This document shows positions 33,481 to 41,293 of a stretch of DNA of 47,155 nt, piece after piece. The notes under the pieces are model-generated. The model saw nothing but the letters and a program-made list of their open reading frames with translations. It was not told where the DNA came from and did no database searches. Position 1 is the first letter of the stretch. Each line of letters starts with the position of its first letter. Origin of the DNA: Sulfopaludibacter sp035551455. Lineage in GTDB: Bacteria; Acidobacteriota; Terriglobia; Bryobacterales; Bryobacteraceae. The stretch lies in contig DASZMZ010000285.1 in assembly GCA_035551455.1 (NCBI GenBank), positions 1-47,155 of the forward strand. Reading direction: 5' to 3'. The position numbers and the translations under genes are program-made.

Positions 33481-33864
33481 ATGCTGCCTTTGGACTTCGA
33501 TCGTCTGGTGGAAGCCGCGTATGCCCGCATCCCGAGCCGCTTCCGCCGGCGCATGAAGAACATTGCTCTCGTAGTGGAACCCGAACCCACCGCCCACCAA
33601 CTGACGCGCGGACGCGTGCCTCGCGGCAACACCCTGTTGGGCCTTTACGAAGGCCGTCCGCTCACGCAGCGCAGCGTCTTCGACAGTTTCGCCATGCCGG
33701 ACCGGATCACCATTTTCCAGGGTCCGCACGAACGCCTCGCAGCCAGTCCGGAGCACCTCGCCAAACTCGTGGAGGAGACCGTCTGGCACGAAGTGGCCCA
33801 CTATTTCGGCATGGATGAATTGCAGGTCCGCACCGCCGAACGGAAGCGCCGCGCCACTTTGTGA
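33481..33864 (+). CDS. Small zincin-like metallopeptidase
   Basis: A 127-residue protein with WHEVAHYFGMDE near residues 102-113, where HExxH supplies two zinc ligands and the catalytic Glu, and the Asp three residues after the GM is a plausible third ligand as in the PF06262/COG3824 family. No signal peptide is seen, so it acts in the cytosol. The length matches that family. The substrate is unknown. It starts 2 bases after TIGR03435 protein 2 and 14 bases before the DUF2911 gene, so all three may form one operon. Confidence 0.88.
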   Translation: MLPLDFDRLVEAAYARIPSRFRRRMKNIALVVEPEPTAHQLTRGRVPRGNTLLGLYEGRPLTQRSVFDSFAMPDRITIFQGPHERLAASPEHLAKLVEETVWHEVAHYFGMDELQVRTAERKRRATL

Positions 33865-33878
33865 AAGAATAAGTACCT

Positions 33879-34409
33879 ATGAAGAATCGAATGCTTTGGG
33901 CCGGAATCCTCGCTGTTGCCAGCCTGGCCTTTGCCGAAACCAAGACCGACCAGACCGCCACCGTCACAGTGGCCGGCAAGACGATCACTATCAAGTACTC
34001 CTCGCCTGCCGTCAATAAACGCGAAGGCAAGCTCTTCGGAAAAGACGGCACCATTGGCAGCGACGCGCATTATCCCGTCTGGCGCGCCGGCGCAAACGGC
34101 GCTACCGCCCTACACACGGACGCCGACCTCACCATCGGCAGCCTCTCCGTCCCGAAAGGCGACTACACGCTCTTCGTCAACCTGGCCGACCCGGAAAAAT
34201 GGGAGCTGATCGTCAACAAACAGACCGGCCAGTCCGGCCTCGATTACGATGCCAAGCAGGATGTGGGCCGCGTCAAGATGACCATGACGAAACCTGCCGT
34301 CACGGTGGAACAGTTGAAATACACGCTCTCCGCCAGTGGCCGCAACCAGGCGAAGCTGGACCTCGCCTGGGAGAATCACGACGCGTCCGTCATGATCACG
34401 GTAAAGTAG
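33879..34409 (+). CDS. Secreted DUF2911 protein
   Basis: A 176-residue protein with a signal peptide (LAVASLAFAE) and the DUF2911 pattern: YPVWRAGANGATALHTDADLTIG, then VPKGDYTLFV and a C-terminal beta region. Proteins of this type are periplasmic beta-sandwiches found in Bacteroidota and Acidobacteriota, with no assigned role. The 3' end overlaps the convergent decarboxylase gene by 14 bases. An adequate ribosome site lies before the ATG. Confidence 0.88.
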   Translation: MKNRMLWAGILAVASLAFAETKTDQTATVTVAGKTITIKYSSPAVNKREGKLFGKDGTIGSDAHYPVWRAGANGATALHTDADLTIGSLSVPKGDYTLFVNLADPEKWELIVNKQTGQSGLDYDAKQDVGRVKMTMTKPAVTVEQLKYTLSASGRNQAKLDLAWENHDASVMITVK

Positions 34410-35745
34410 CAGCGATCCGAATCATCGCCGCCAGACTGCGATCCACGTCGGCTTCCGTCGTCGCCCAATTGGACACGCTGATGCGCATCGCAGTCCGGCC
34501 CTGCCAAACCGTGCCTCCGCACCAACAAGTCCCATCCTCTTGAATCGCCGCGATCACGCGCTGTGTGGTTTCGGCCGGCCCAAACGACACCAGCACCTGA
34601 TTCAGCACCACCTCGTTCAACACTTCGAAACCGGCCGCCGTCAGTCCCTCGGCGAACCGCGAAGCGCACTGGCAGCATCGCTCGATCAACTCCGAAAGGC
34701 CGCCGCGCCCCAGCGATTTCAGCGCCGCCCATATTTCCACTCCGCGGGCCCGCCGCGAAAGTTCGGGCACGAATTGCGAAGGCTCGCGATGGTCTCCCTG
34801 CGGCAGGTACGCCGCTGTGATGGACATGGCGGCGCGCAAACTCTCCGGCTCCTTCACGAACGCCAGGCCGCTGTCGTACGGCACATTCAGCCACTTGTGG
34901 GCATCGGTGGCCCAGGAATCCGCTTTGCCAATCCCGCCCGTCAGATGCGCATACCGCGGACTGGCGCTGGCCCACAATCCGAAAGCGCCGTCCACATGTA
35001 CCCAAGCGCCCGAGGGGTGCGCCAACCGGCAGATCTCACCGATCGGGTCGAAGGCCCCGGTGTTCACGTTACCCGCCTGCACGCAGACAATCGCCGGACC
35101 ATTCAGTTGCGGGAAGGCGTCGGCGCGCATGCGGCCCTGACCGTCCACAGGCACGCGGACCACTCGCGCCCGTCCCATCCCCAGCATGCCCAGCGCCTTC
35201 AAGAGCGAAGGATGCGCCTCTTCGCCGATCACCACCTGGATGGGCGGCGCGCCGAAGAGCCCATCCGCCTCCACGTCCCATCCGGCACGGTGCAGCACGG
35301 CATGGCGCGCCGCCGCGAGCGCCGTGAAGTTGGCCACCGTAGCGCCGGTCACGAAAGCGCCCGCGCAACCGGCCGGGAGCGCGAGCACGTCCAGCAGCCA
35401 GCGCAGCGATACTTCCTCCAGCAGCGTAGTCGTGGGACTCGCAATGAAGAGTCCGGGATTCTGATCCCACGCGCCCGCCAGCCAGTTGGCCACGAGTGCG
35501 GCGGGCAATGAGCCGCCAATCACGAAACCGAAGAATCGCGGACCGGCCATCGCCATGGTTCCCGGCGACCCCAAATCGTCCAGCAGACGCAACACCTCGC
35601 CGGCATCGCACGGCGCTTCCGGCATCGCCTCTACAAAGCCTTCCAGTGCCGCCACGGCCTCAGCCGAAGGACTCACGCGACGCTCCTGGACCTCCTCCAA
35701 ATACCTGTTCGCGCGCGCCGCCGCGGATTCCAAAAGTGTCTGCAT
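34396..35745 (-). CDS. PLP-dependent group II decarboxylase (aromatic amino acid type)
   Basis: A 449-residue fold-type I enzyme of the aromatic-L-amino-acid / tyrosine decarboxylase group. The PLP Lys lies in WATDAHKWLNVPYDSG (near residue 283) and the PLP-binding Asp and Ala in HVDGAFGLW. A His stacking on the PLP ring is in GEEAHPSLLKA, and VTGATVANFTALAAAR forms the phosphate pocket. It decarboxylates an aromatic amino acid such as Trp, Tyr or DOPA, or uses a related chemistry; specificity is not determined. It is monocistronic. The promoter must lie in the short gap (31 bases) to the YiiX-like gene or within it. Confidence 0.92.
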   Translation of the reverse strand: MQTLLESAAARANRYLEEVQERRVSPSAEAVAALEGFVEAMPEAPCDAGEVLRLLDDLGSPGTMAMAGPRFFGFVIGGSLPAALVANWLAGAWDQNPGLFIASPTTTLLEEVSLRWLLDVLALPAGCAGAFVTGATVANFTALAAARHAVLHRAGWDVEADGLFGAPPIQVVIGEEAHPSLLKALGMLGMGRARVVRVPVDGQGRMRADAFPQLNGPAIVCVQAGNVNTGAFDPIGEICRLAHPSGAWVHVDGAFGLWASASPRYAHLTGGIGKADSWATDAHKWLNVPYDSGLAFVKEPESLRAAMSITAAYLPQGDHREPSQFVPELSRRARGVEIWAALKSLGRGGLSELIERCCQCASRFAEGLTAAGFEVLNEVVLNQVLVSFGPAETTQRVIAAIQEDGTCWCGGTVWQGRTAMRISVSNWATTEADVDRSLAAMIRIAATLP

Positions 35746-35776
35746 CCATCCATGGTATCCGAGGCGGCCCGCTCAC

Positions 35777-36430
35777 TCACGGGTAAGTGATCTGGTAGAC
35801 CGTGCCTAACGTGCAGTTCTGGAGGGGAAGCTGCGCGTCGGTCGAATCGTCGAAATCCGCCGGCGAGTAACTGTTCGGCGGGAACGGCGACACCGGCAGC
35901 AGACCTAAATGCATGTAAGTGTCGGCAATGAGGTGCGCGCAGAAATAACTTCCGGCCACCGTCACCTTCAGGATGTTACCGACGGCGAAACTGGCGGCCA
36001 GCCCGAATCCCAGATTCAGCTCGTCGGGCAATTGCCAATCCTGACCCGGAAACGGGAGTCCATCCACGGCGGGAATGAAGACGCTCAGTGCGCCCTGCTG
36101 ATCGGTGGTGAGCGCGGGAGTGAGTTGGCGATAGAACATGCCGACTTCCAGCTCCATGTAATAAGCAATCAGATCGTCCAGATTGGCCACGCGGCATCCC
36201 GCATGCGGCTGATTATTCATGAACGGATCAGGAAACTCATCGCCGCCGCCCGGCGCGTCCCAGAAATACAGATCGTCATTCAACTCCAGAATCATACCGA
36301 CATGGTTGAAGGGTTGACCCTCGGCGAATTGGATGGCCCAATCCAGCGGTGAGGTGCCTTCAAAGGTTACTATGTCGCCCGTCTTTGCCTGGGCCTTCAT
36401 CTGCGTGTACGTCAATGTTGGAAACGCCAC
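35777..36430 (-). CDS. YiiX/YebB-like permuted papain-fold hydrolase
   Basis: A 217-residue protein of the circularly permuted NlpC/P60 type (DUF830/YiiX). The order of catalytic elements is typical of the permuted form: GDIVTFEG near the start, then His in PFNHVGMILE (residues 41-50), and the nucleophile Cys in GSYFCAHLIADTYMHLG near residue 166. Members act on acyl or amide bonds of lipids or peptides, mostly unknown. There is no signal peptide, so it is predicted to be cytosolic. It is divergent from the large kinase gene, with 69 bases to the kinase GTG. A role in envelope signalling is possible but unsupported. Confidence 0.82.
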   Translation of the reverse strand: MAFPTLTYTQMKAQAKTGDIVTFEGTSPLDWAIQFAEGQPFNHVGMILELNDDLYFWDAPGGGDEFPDPFMNNQPHAGCRVANLDDLIAYYMELEVGMFYRQLTPALTTDQQGALSVFIPAVDGLPFPGQDWQLPDELNLGFGLAASFAVGNILKVTVAGSYFCAHLIADTYMHLGLLPVSPFPPNSYSPADFDDSTDAQLPLQNCTLGTVYQITYP

Positions 36431-36484
36431 AGTGCATCCTTTCGTTACAAAGCTGTGTCACCGAACCCACCCGGAGTGTTGACG

Positions 36485-36490
36485 TATAAT
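36485..36490 (+). promoter_or_regulatory. Consensus -10 element before the membrane kinase gene
   Basis: TATAAT is a perfect -10 box, 9 bases before the GTG at 36500, so the transcript should start within a few bases of the GTG. No good -35 lies 16-18 bases upstream. No ribosome site precedes the GTG. An ATG at 36455 would put this promoter inside the coding region, which argues for the GTG start and a leaderless mRNA. Confidence 0.55.
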
Positions 36491-36499
36491 ACATCCCAC

Positions 36500-39424
36500 G
36501 TGATAGAGAAGCAACACGGAAGGGAACTGCGTCTTTCGAACAAAGCGTTTTTCCGGCTGTCTTTGCTCGCGGCGGTGTTGGGCGTTTTGTGTCAGATTTA
36601 CGCCGGCGTGCGCATCTCTCATTACGGCGGGGCTTCCAAGTATACCGGTTGGACGCCGGCCCGCAGCGGCGATGGGTGGATTGTAGATCGCGTCGACCCG
36701 CGAGGTCCGGCCGCCGGCAAGTTACAACCAGGTGACCGGCTGGTCTCCATCGACGGCAATGGCTGGATCGCCCGCACCGGCCCCGCCTGGCTGCTCCGCG
36801 ATAGTCCTTCGCGTTCGAGTTACAGGCTGGTTGTGTCCCGCCACGGCACTCTGTTGGATCAGACGATGGCCTGGCCCGTGGTGCAACTGCCCCGCTTGGG
36901 CGGCTGGTTATGGATTCACCTGTTCAGCGGAGTCATCTATCTGGCTACGGCCCTGTTGATCACGCTGAAGCAACCCGGCTCCATCCCCGGACGCCGCGCC
37001 GTGCTGTCCGGCGTGCTGGCCTGCTGTTTCTTCACCAACGTAGCGATGAACCCGAGCGGTGGACTGCTTTCCGGCATTCCGCTGGTGCTCGTGATGATTC
37101 TCAGCGCCACCAGGCCCTTCCACATTCTGGCCGGTTTCCACTTCATGGTGGCCTACCCGATGGGCCAGCCCGGCAGCAAACGATGGCGCAACTTCGAACG
37201 GCTCGCGCTGGTAGTCTGCATCCTGATCTGGATCCCGAACCTGTTCGGCTCCATCCTCCGCACCTTGGGACCGGCGCGCGCCGCCGCGATCTATGCCGCC
37301 CAGTATCCCTGGTCGCTGCTGTACGACCCGGCCGCCGATTCCATGGTGGCCCTCTACGCCATGGTGCTGGGCGTCGCCAACGGAATGGTCTGCTGGAGTA
37401 ATTACCAGGCCGTCCCGGAAGGCGACCTCCGGCGGCGCCTGCGTTGGGTAAGTATCGGCGTGGTGGCCGGCATGATTCCCATGGTGGTAGTGGCGCCGCT
37501 CATCGTCTTCGGCTATGCCAGCGGCCACAGGGCGCAGATGGACACCATGGTCCGCCTGGTGAACACCTTCGTGGTGGTAATGCCGCTGTGCATCGCCTAC
37601 GCCATCGTCAAACATCGCGTGATGGGGATTCGCGTGGTGCTGCGCGCCGGCCTGCAATACGTGCTGGCGCGCAATGTGCTTCGCTTCGCCCTGGCCTGCC
37701 CCGCCGCGCTGATTGCCTTTACCGTCATCACGCACCCGCGAAGTTCGCTGGCCGACCTGGCGGTGGGACCGGCCGGTAAATTGAATCTCATTCTGCTGGC
37801 CCTGAGCGCGCTGGCCCTCAAATACCGGGCCGCGCTGGCAGACCGCATCGACCGGCGCTTCTTCCGCGAGGCCTATCGCCAGGACCAGATCTTCCTCACG
37901 CTGGCCGAAGCCATCGGGCGCGCGGCCGACATCACTGAGATCTCCCGCCTGCTCAGTTCGCAGATTCAGGCGGCGCTGCACCCGCGCTGCATCTTCGCCG
38001 TCTCCCGCGATGGCCACGATTCGTTTCAGGTGGTCTACTCATCTTCCAGCATGGCTGGTCCGCGCTCGCTGCTGGACTTTCAATTGCCGCCGGACGCCTT
38101 TGAACCCCTTGAATCCGCCGTGGTCACCACTGGCGTGAGCACTTGGGATATCGGTCTGCGCGCCGCACTCGACGATCTGGGCATCCAGCTTGTCTCGCCC
38201 ATTCGCGGCCCCAACGAAGGTTTGATCGGCCTCCTGCTGCTGGGCGAAAAGATGAGCGAAGAACCCTACACCGGCAACGACCGCCGACTGCTGGACACCA
38301 TCTCCGCACAGACCGGCGTGGTCTGGGAAAACCTGCAACTCCGCCAACGGCTCAAGGACGAGCAGAACATCCGCAAGCAGGTAGTGGCGCGCATGGACGG
38401 CGAAGCTGTGGAGATGGTGATGGAGTGCCCCGCCTGCGGACTCTGTTACGACGGCGGCGCCAGTGCCTGCGAAGCCGATGGCCGCGCGCTCACCCCATCG
38501 CTGCCCATCTCCCGGACCATCGAGGGCAAATACCACCTCACGCGCCTGATTGGCCGCGGCGGTATGGGCGCGGTCTATCAGGCCCGCGACCTGCGACTCG
38601 ACCGCGTGGTGGCCGTGAAGGTCACCATGGGCACGCTCTTCGGCGATGCGTCCGTGCTGCAGCGCTTCGTCCGCGAGGCGCGCGCCGCCGCCAAGCTCGA
38701 CCATCCCAACGTCACTCGCATCTTCGATTTCGGCGAGTTGCCCGGCGGCGGGGCTTTCCTGGTGCTGGAATATCTCAAGGGAGTGACCCTGCGCCGCGAA
38801 CTGCGGCAGCGCGGCTTGTTTGCCCCGCAGGAATCGGTCTCCATTTTGCTCGATGTGTTCTTAGGGGTGGAGATGGCGCACAGCCGCGGCATCGTGCACC
38901 GCGACCTGAAGCCCGAAAACATCTTCCTGGTGCGCGAGGGCGAAACCAAGATTCTGGATTTCGGCCTCGCCGTGGTCCGCGACCTGAGTTTCTCCGACCG
39001 CGAAAAACTCACCCGCACCGGAGCCACCGTCGGCACCCTGGCCTATATGTCGCGGGAGCAATTCATGGGACAGAACGTCGACGAGCGCACCGACGTCTAC
39101 GCCCTCGGCATCGTGGCTTTGGAGATGCTCACCGGCGAACTGGAAGCTCACGGCCCCGCCTTCACCCGCGTGCTGCAAACTCTCCAGGACCGCCTCTGCG
39201 CCGAAACCAATCCGCCCGAACACCACCAACTGGCCGCCGTCCTCCGCCGCGCTTTGGTCGACGACCGGAACCAACGCTACGCCAACGTCCACGACTTCCG
39301 CGAGTCGCTCATCCCCGTCCTGGTCCGCTGCCCCGCGATTCAAAAATCCGCCGCCGCCGCAGCCCCCGCAGATGCGGCCAGCAGCTTCGAAACCGCCATT
39401 CTGCCCGCTCCACCCACGGAGTGA
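36500..39424 (+). CDS. Membrane Ser/Thr protein kinase with PDZ, GAF and zinc-ribbon domains
   Basis: From the GTG, 974 residues. Helix 1 (about 14-35) is followed by a PDZ-like domain (about 48-115: VDPRGPAAGKLQPGDRLVSIDG). Seven or eight helices follow (about 133-440), then a GAF-like cytosolic domain (about 455-620). A zinc ribbon lies near 643-660 (CPACGLCYDGGASACEADG). The C-terminal kinase (about 680-940) has GRGGMGAVYQARD, Lys in VAVKV near 705, HRDLKPEN near 800 and DFGLAV. All key residues are present, so it should be active. The architecture is reversed relative to common bacterial kinases, where the kinase comes first. The extracytoplasmic PDZ and cytosolic GAF suggest two inputs. 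It is divergent from the YiiX-like gene. Confidence 0.9.
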   Translation: MIEKQHGRELRLSNKAFFRLSLLAAVLGVLCQIYAGVRISHYGGASKYTGWTPARSGDGWIVDRVDPRGPAAGKLQPGDRLVSIDGNGWIARTGPAWLLRDSPSRSSYRLVVSRHGTLLDQTMAWPVVQLPRLGGWLWIHLFSGVIYLATALLITLKQPGSIPGRRAVLSGVLACCFFTNVAMNPSGGLLSGIPLVLVMILSATRPFHILAGFHFMVAYPMGQPGSKRWRNFERLALVVCILIWIPNLFGSILRTLGPARAAAIYAAQYPWSLLYDPAADSMVALYAMVLGVANGMVCWSNYQAVPEGDLRRRLRWVSIGVVAGMIPMVVVAPLIVFGYASGHRAQMDTMVRLVNTFVVVMPLCIAYAIVKHRVMGIRVVLRAGLQYVLARNVLRFALACPAALIAFTVITHPRSSLADLAVGPAGKLNLILLALSALALKYRAALADRIDRRFFREAYRQDQIFLTLAEAIGRAADITEISRLLSSQIQAALHPRCIFAVSRDGHDSFQVVYSSSSMAGPRSLLDFQLPPDAFEPLESAVVTTGVSTWDIGLRAALDDLGIQLVSPIRGPNEGLIGLLLLGEKMSEEPYTGNDRRLLDTISAQTGVVWENLQLRQRLKDEQNIRKQVVARMDGEAVEMVMECPACGLCYDGGASACEADGRALTPSLPISRTIEGKYHLTRLIGRGGMGAVYQARDLRLDRVVAVKVTMGTLFGDASVLQRFVREARAAAKLDHPNVTRIFDFGELPGGGAFLVLEYLKGVTLRRELRQRGLFAPQESVSILLDVFLGVEMAHSRGIVHRDLKPENIFLVREGETKILDFGLAVVRDLSFSDREKLTRTGATVGTLAYMSREQFMGQNVDERTDVYALGIVALEMLTGELEAHGPAFTRVLQTLQDRLCAETNPPEHHQLAAVLRRALVDDRNQRYANVHDFRESLIPVLVRCPAIQKSAAAAAPADAASSFETAILPAPPTE

Positions 39425-39448
39425 AGCGGGCCATGTTCTACTTGAAAC

Positions 39449-40612
39449 CTACAGCAGGCGGAAATTCACTTCGATAGTCGCCGCCACAGTCACCGGCCGC
39501 CCGTCTTTCTTACCCGGCAAGAAGACCCACTTCTTCACGGCTTCGATGGCCTTCTCATCCAGACCCAGACCCAGCCCGTGCATCACGCGGATGTGCACAG
39601 CCTTACCCGCGGGATCCACTTCCACATACAGCGTGACGACGCCCTGATACTTCGCCTTGCGAGCTTCTTCCGAATACTCGGGCTCCACCTTTTGGATCAA
39701 AGCCGGGGCCGTGACTCCGCCGCCGACGCGAAATACGCCGCCGCCGAAACCGCCGCCTTCCCCAGCGCCCACACCTCCGCCAGTTCCCGAGCCCACGCCG
39801 CCACCTTTGCCAGACCCGATCCCGCCGCCCGACCCCGTGCCGTTCGACGGCGGCCCGAGTTTGCCGAGCGGGTCGCCATAGTTCGGCATATTCACCTGCG
39901 GAAGAATCACGTCAGGCGGCGCCAGAATCGAGGGCTCCATGGTCATCCTGGCGTCCAGGTTGGCGACCACTGCCTGCGGCGGTACGAACTGCCGGAGGGC
40001 AGCCTTCGGCAACCTCCCTTTGTTCGCGGCCAGCAGCGACCGGTCCCCGCCGCCTCCGCCGCCTGCCGCCGTGTGGGGCGCAGGCTTCACCTGGAAGTCC
40101 GCGAGATCCGGCGCGATCAGCGGAATCACCAGCGTCATCTTGTGCTGTACCACCTTGGTGGATGCCGCGGTGAACAATAGCAGCACGGCCGCTGTTTGCA
40201 GGCCCACCGACATCATCCAGGATTTCTTCTGCCGCCCGTATTGGCCCCAGATGTCGCGCACCAGCACCGGCTTCGCCGTGATGTCGAGCGGCGGAGGGGC
40301 CGGCGCCAGGAAGTCGCGCAGATTGCTCCAGAACGACCGGTACCACGGTGCATCCACCGTAGCCGGCAGCAGCATGCGTTCGAGATGGTCCGACGCCGGG
40401 ATCACGGTCCAGCGCAGTTCGGCGGCGCGATCCCTGGCGCGAGTCTGATCGCTCCACGTCCGCACCGCTCCGCGAAAGTGCGATAGCGAGCCTGCCAGCC
40501 TGGCGATTCTGGCCTGGCATGCGGCGCACTGGCCGGCATGCAGCCGCTCTTCCTGCCCGATGTCACCGATGAGGTACATAGAAACTCCTTGATCTGATAA
40601 GTGCTGATTCAT
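39449..40612 (-). CDS. Anti-sigma-like zinc motif fused to TonB C-terminal domain
   Basis: The ATG at 40612 forms an ATGA overlap with the stop of the sigma gene, and gives 387 residues; the frame upstream is antisense-like. The cytosolic N terminus (1-130) has HAGQCAAC (His25, Cys29, Cys32), the H-x3-C-x2-C of zinc anti-sigma domains. One helix follows (132-152), then a Pro/Gly-rich periplasmic stretch (glycine repeats about 254-299) and a TonB C-terminal domain (300-387: EPEYSEEARKAKYQGVVTLYV, GLGLDEKAIEAVKKWVFLPG). TonB domains contact outer-membrane transporters. The whole looks like an anti-sigma factor whose sensor is a TonB-type domain, or a TonB that also holds a sigma factor. No ExbB/ExbD genes are adjacent. 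Confidence 0.85.
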   Translation of the reverse strand: MNQHLSDQGVSMYLIGDIGQEERLHAGQCAACQARIARLAGSLSHFRGAVRTWSDQTRARDRAAELRWTVIPASDHLERMLLPATVDAPWYRSFWSNLRDFLAPAPPPLDITAKPVLVRDIWGQYGRQKKSWMMSVGLQTAAVLLLFTAASTKVVQHKMTLVIPLIAPDLADFQVKPAPHTAAGGGGGGDRSLLAANKGRLPKAALRQFVPPQAVVANLDARMTMEPSILAPPDVILPQVNMPNYGDPLGKLGPPSNGTGSGGGIGSGKGGGVGSGTGGGVGAGEGGGFGGGVFRVGGGVTAPALIQKVEPEYSEEARKAKYQGVVTLYVEVDPAGKAVHIRVMHGLGLGLDEKAIEAVKKWVFLPGKKDGRPVTVAATIEVNFRLL

Positions 40613-41187
40613 TTGGTTCCCTCCAGGCGGGCGCGCACGGATTGCAAGCCCCGAAAGAGGTGCGTTTTTACCGTGCCTTCCTTCATCCCGGTGACTTCCG
40701 CGATTTCCAGAAGGTCCATATCTTCCACGAACCTGAGCAGGAATACGGTTCGCTGGCGCGGCGGCAGTGTGGCCGCGGCGATCCAGATGGCCCGCACCTG
40801 TTCCTGAATGAGTGCGAGGGCTTCGGGAGATTGCTGCTGATCGGCAATCGCGCTGCCCAAGTCTGTCAGGTCTGCGTCGGCTTCCAGGCTGCGCCGCCAG
40901 AATTTCAGCCGGTTGCTGGATTCGTGATGGCGCACCAGATTGGCCGCGATGGTCATGAACCACGTGCCAATACTGGATGCTCCCCGAAACTGGCTGCGCG
41001 CCTGATAGGCCCTGACGAAGCAGTCCTGCGTCAGGTTTTCCGCCGTCTCCCGGTTGCGCAGGGAAGCCAGCAGAAACCGGAAGATGCGCGGTCTGTGCAG
41101 GCGGACCAGTTCGTCGAAATCGTCCAATTCCTCTACCCGCGTTTCACCAACCACTGCCGCTTGTCCGGACATCCGGGTTCGCTCCAT
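40609..41187 (-). CDS. ECF-type RNA polymerase sigma factor
   Basis: A sigma-E-like factor of up to 192 residues: region 2 (about 25-95: FDELVRLHRPRIFRFLLASL, ETAENLTQDCFVRAY, IGTWFMTIAANL) and region 4 (about 133-188: LPPRQRTVFLLRFVEDMDLLEIA, GTVKTHLFRGL). An alternative start at Met6 (41172) follows GGAG at a good distance and may be the real one. The stop overlaps the next start (ATGA), so this sigma and the zinc-motif/TonB protein are translationally coupled, the usual layout of a sigma with its anti-sigma. No clear promoter could be assigned. Confidence 0.94.
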   Translation of the reverse strand: MERTRMSGQAAVVGETRVEELDDFDELVRLHRPRIFRFLLASLRNRETAENLTQDCFVRAYQARSQFRGASSIGTWFMTIAANLVRHHESSNRLKFWRRSLEADADLTDLGSAIADQQQSPEALALIQEQVRAIWIAAATLPPRQRTVFLLRFVEDMDLLEIAEVTGMKEGTVKTHLFRGLQSVRARLEGTK

Positions 41188-41293
41188 TCGTATGTATAGA
41201 TCACCGGCGGGCCCGCGGGGTTTACATCGAATTCGCGACTTTGCATACAGTTTTAGCCGCTAACGCCACGTCCGCTGCCGCGTCCATGCTTCT

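Noticed and set aside
36479..36484. TTGACG as the -35 box of the kinase promoter
   Set aside because: It touches the TATAAT directly with no spacer, so it cannot serve as its -35 element.
38143..39477. 444-residue plus-strand frame inside the kinase gene
   Set aside because: Arg/Pro-rich alternate frame of the conserved kinase domain.
41207..41216. GCGGGCCCGC palindrome upstream of the ECF sigma gene as an operator
   Set aside because: A 10-base palindrome of only G and C is expected by chance in such GC-rich DNA; no supporting spacing to promoter boxes.
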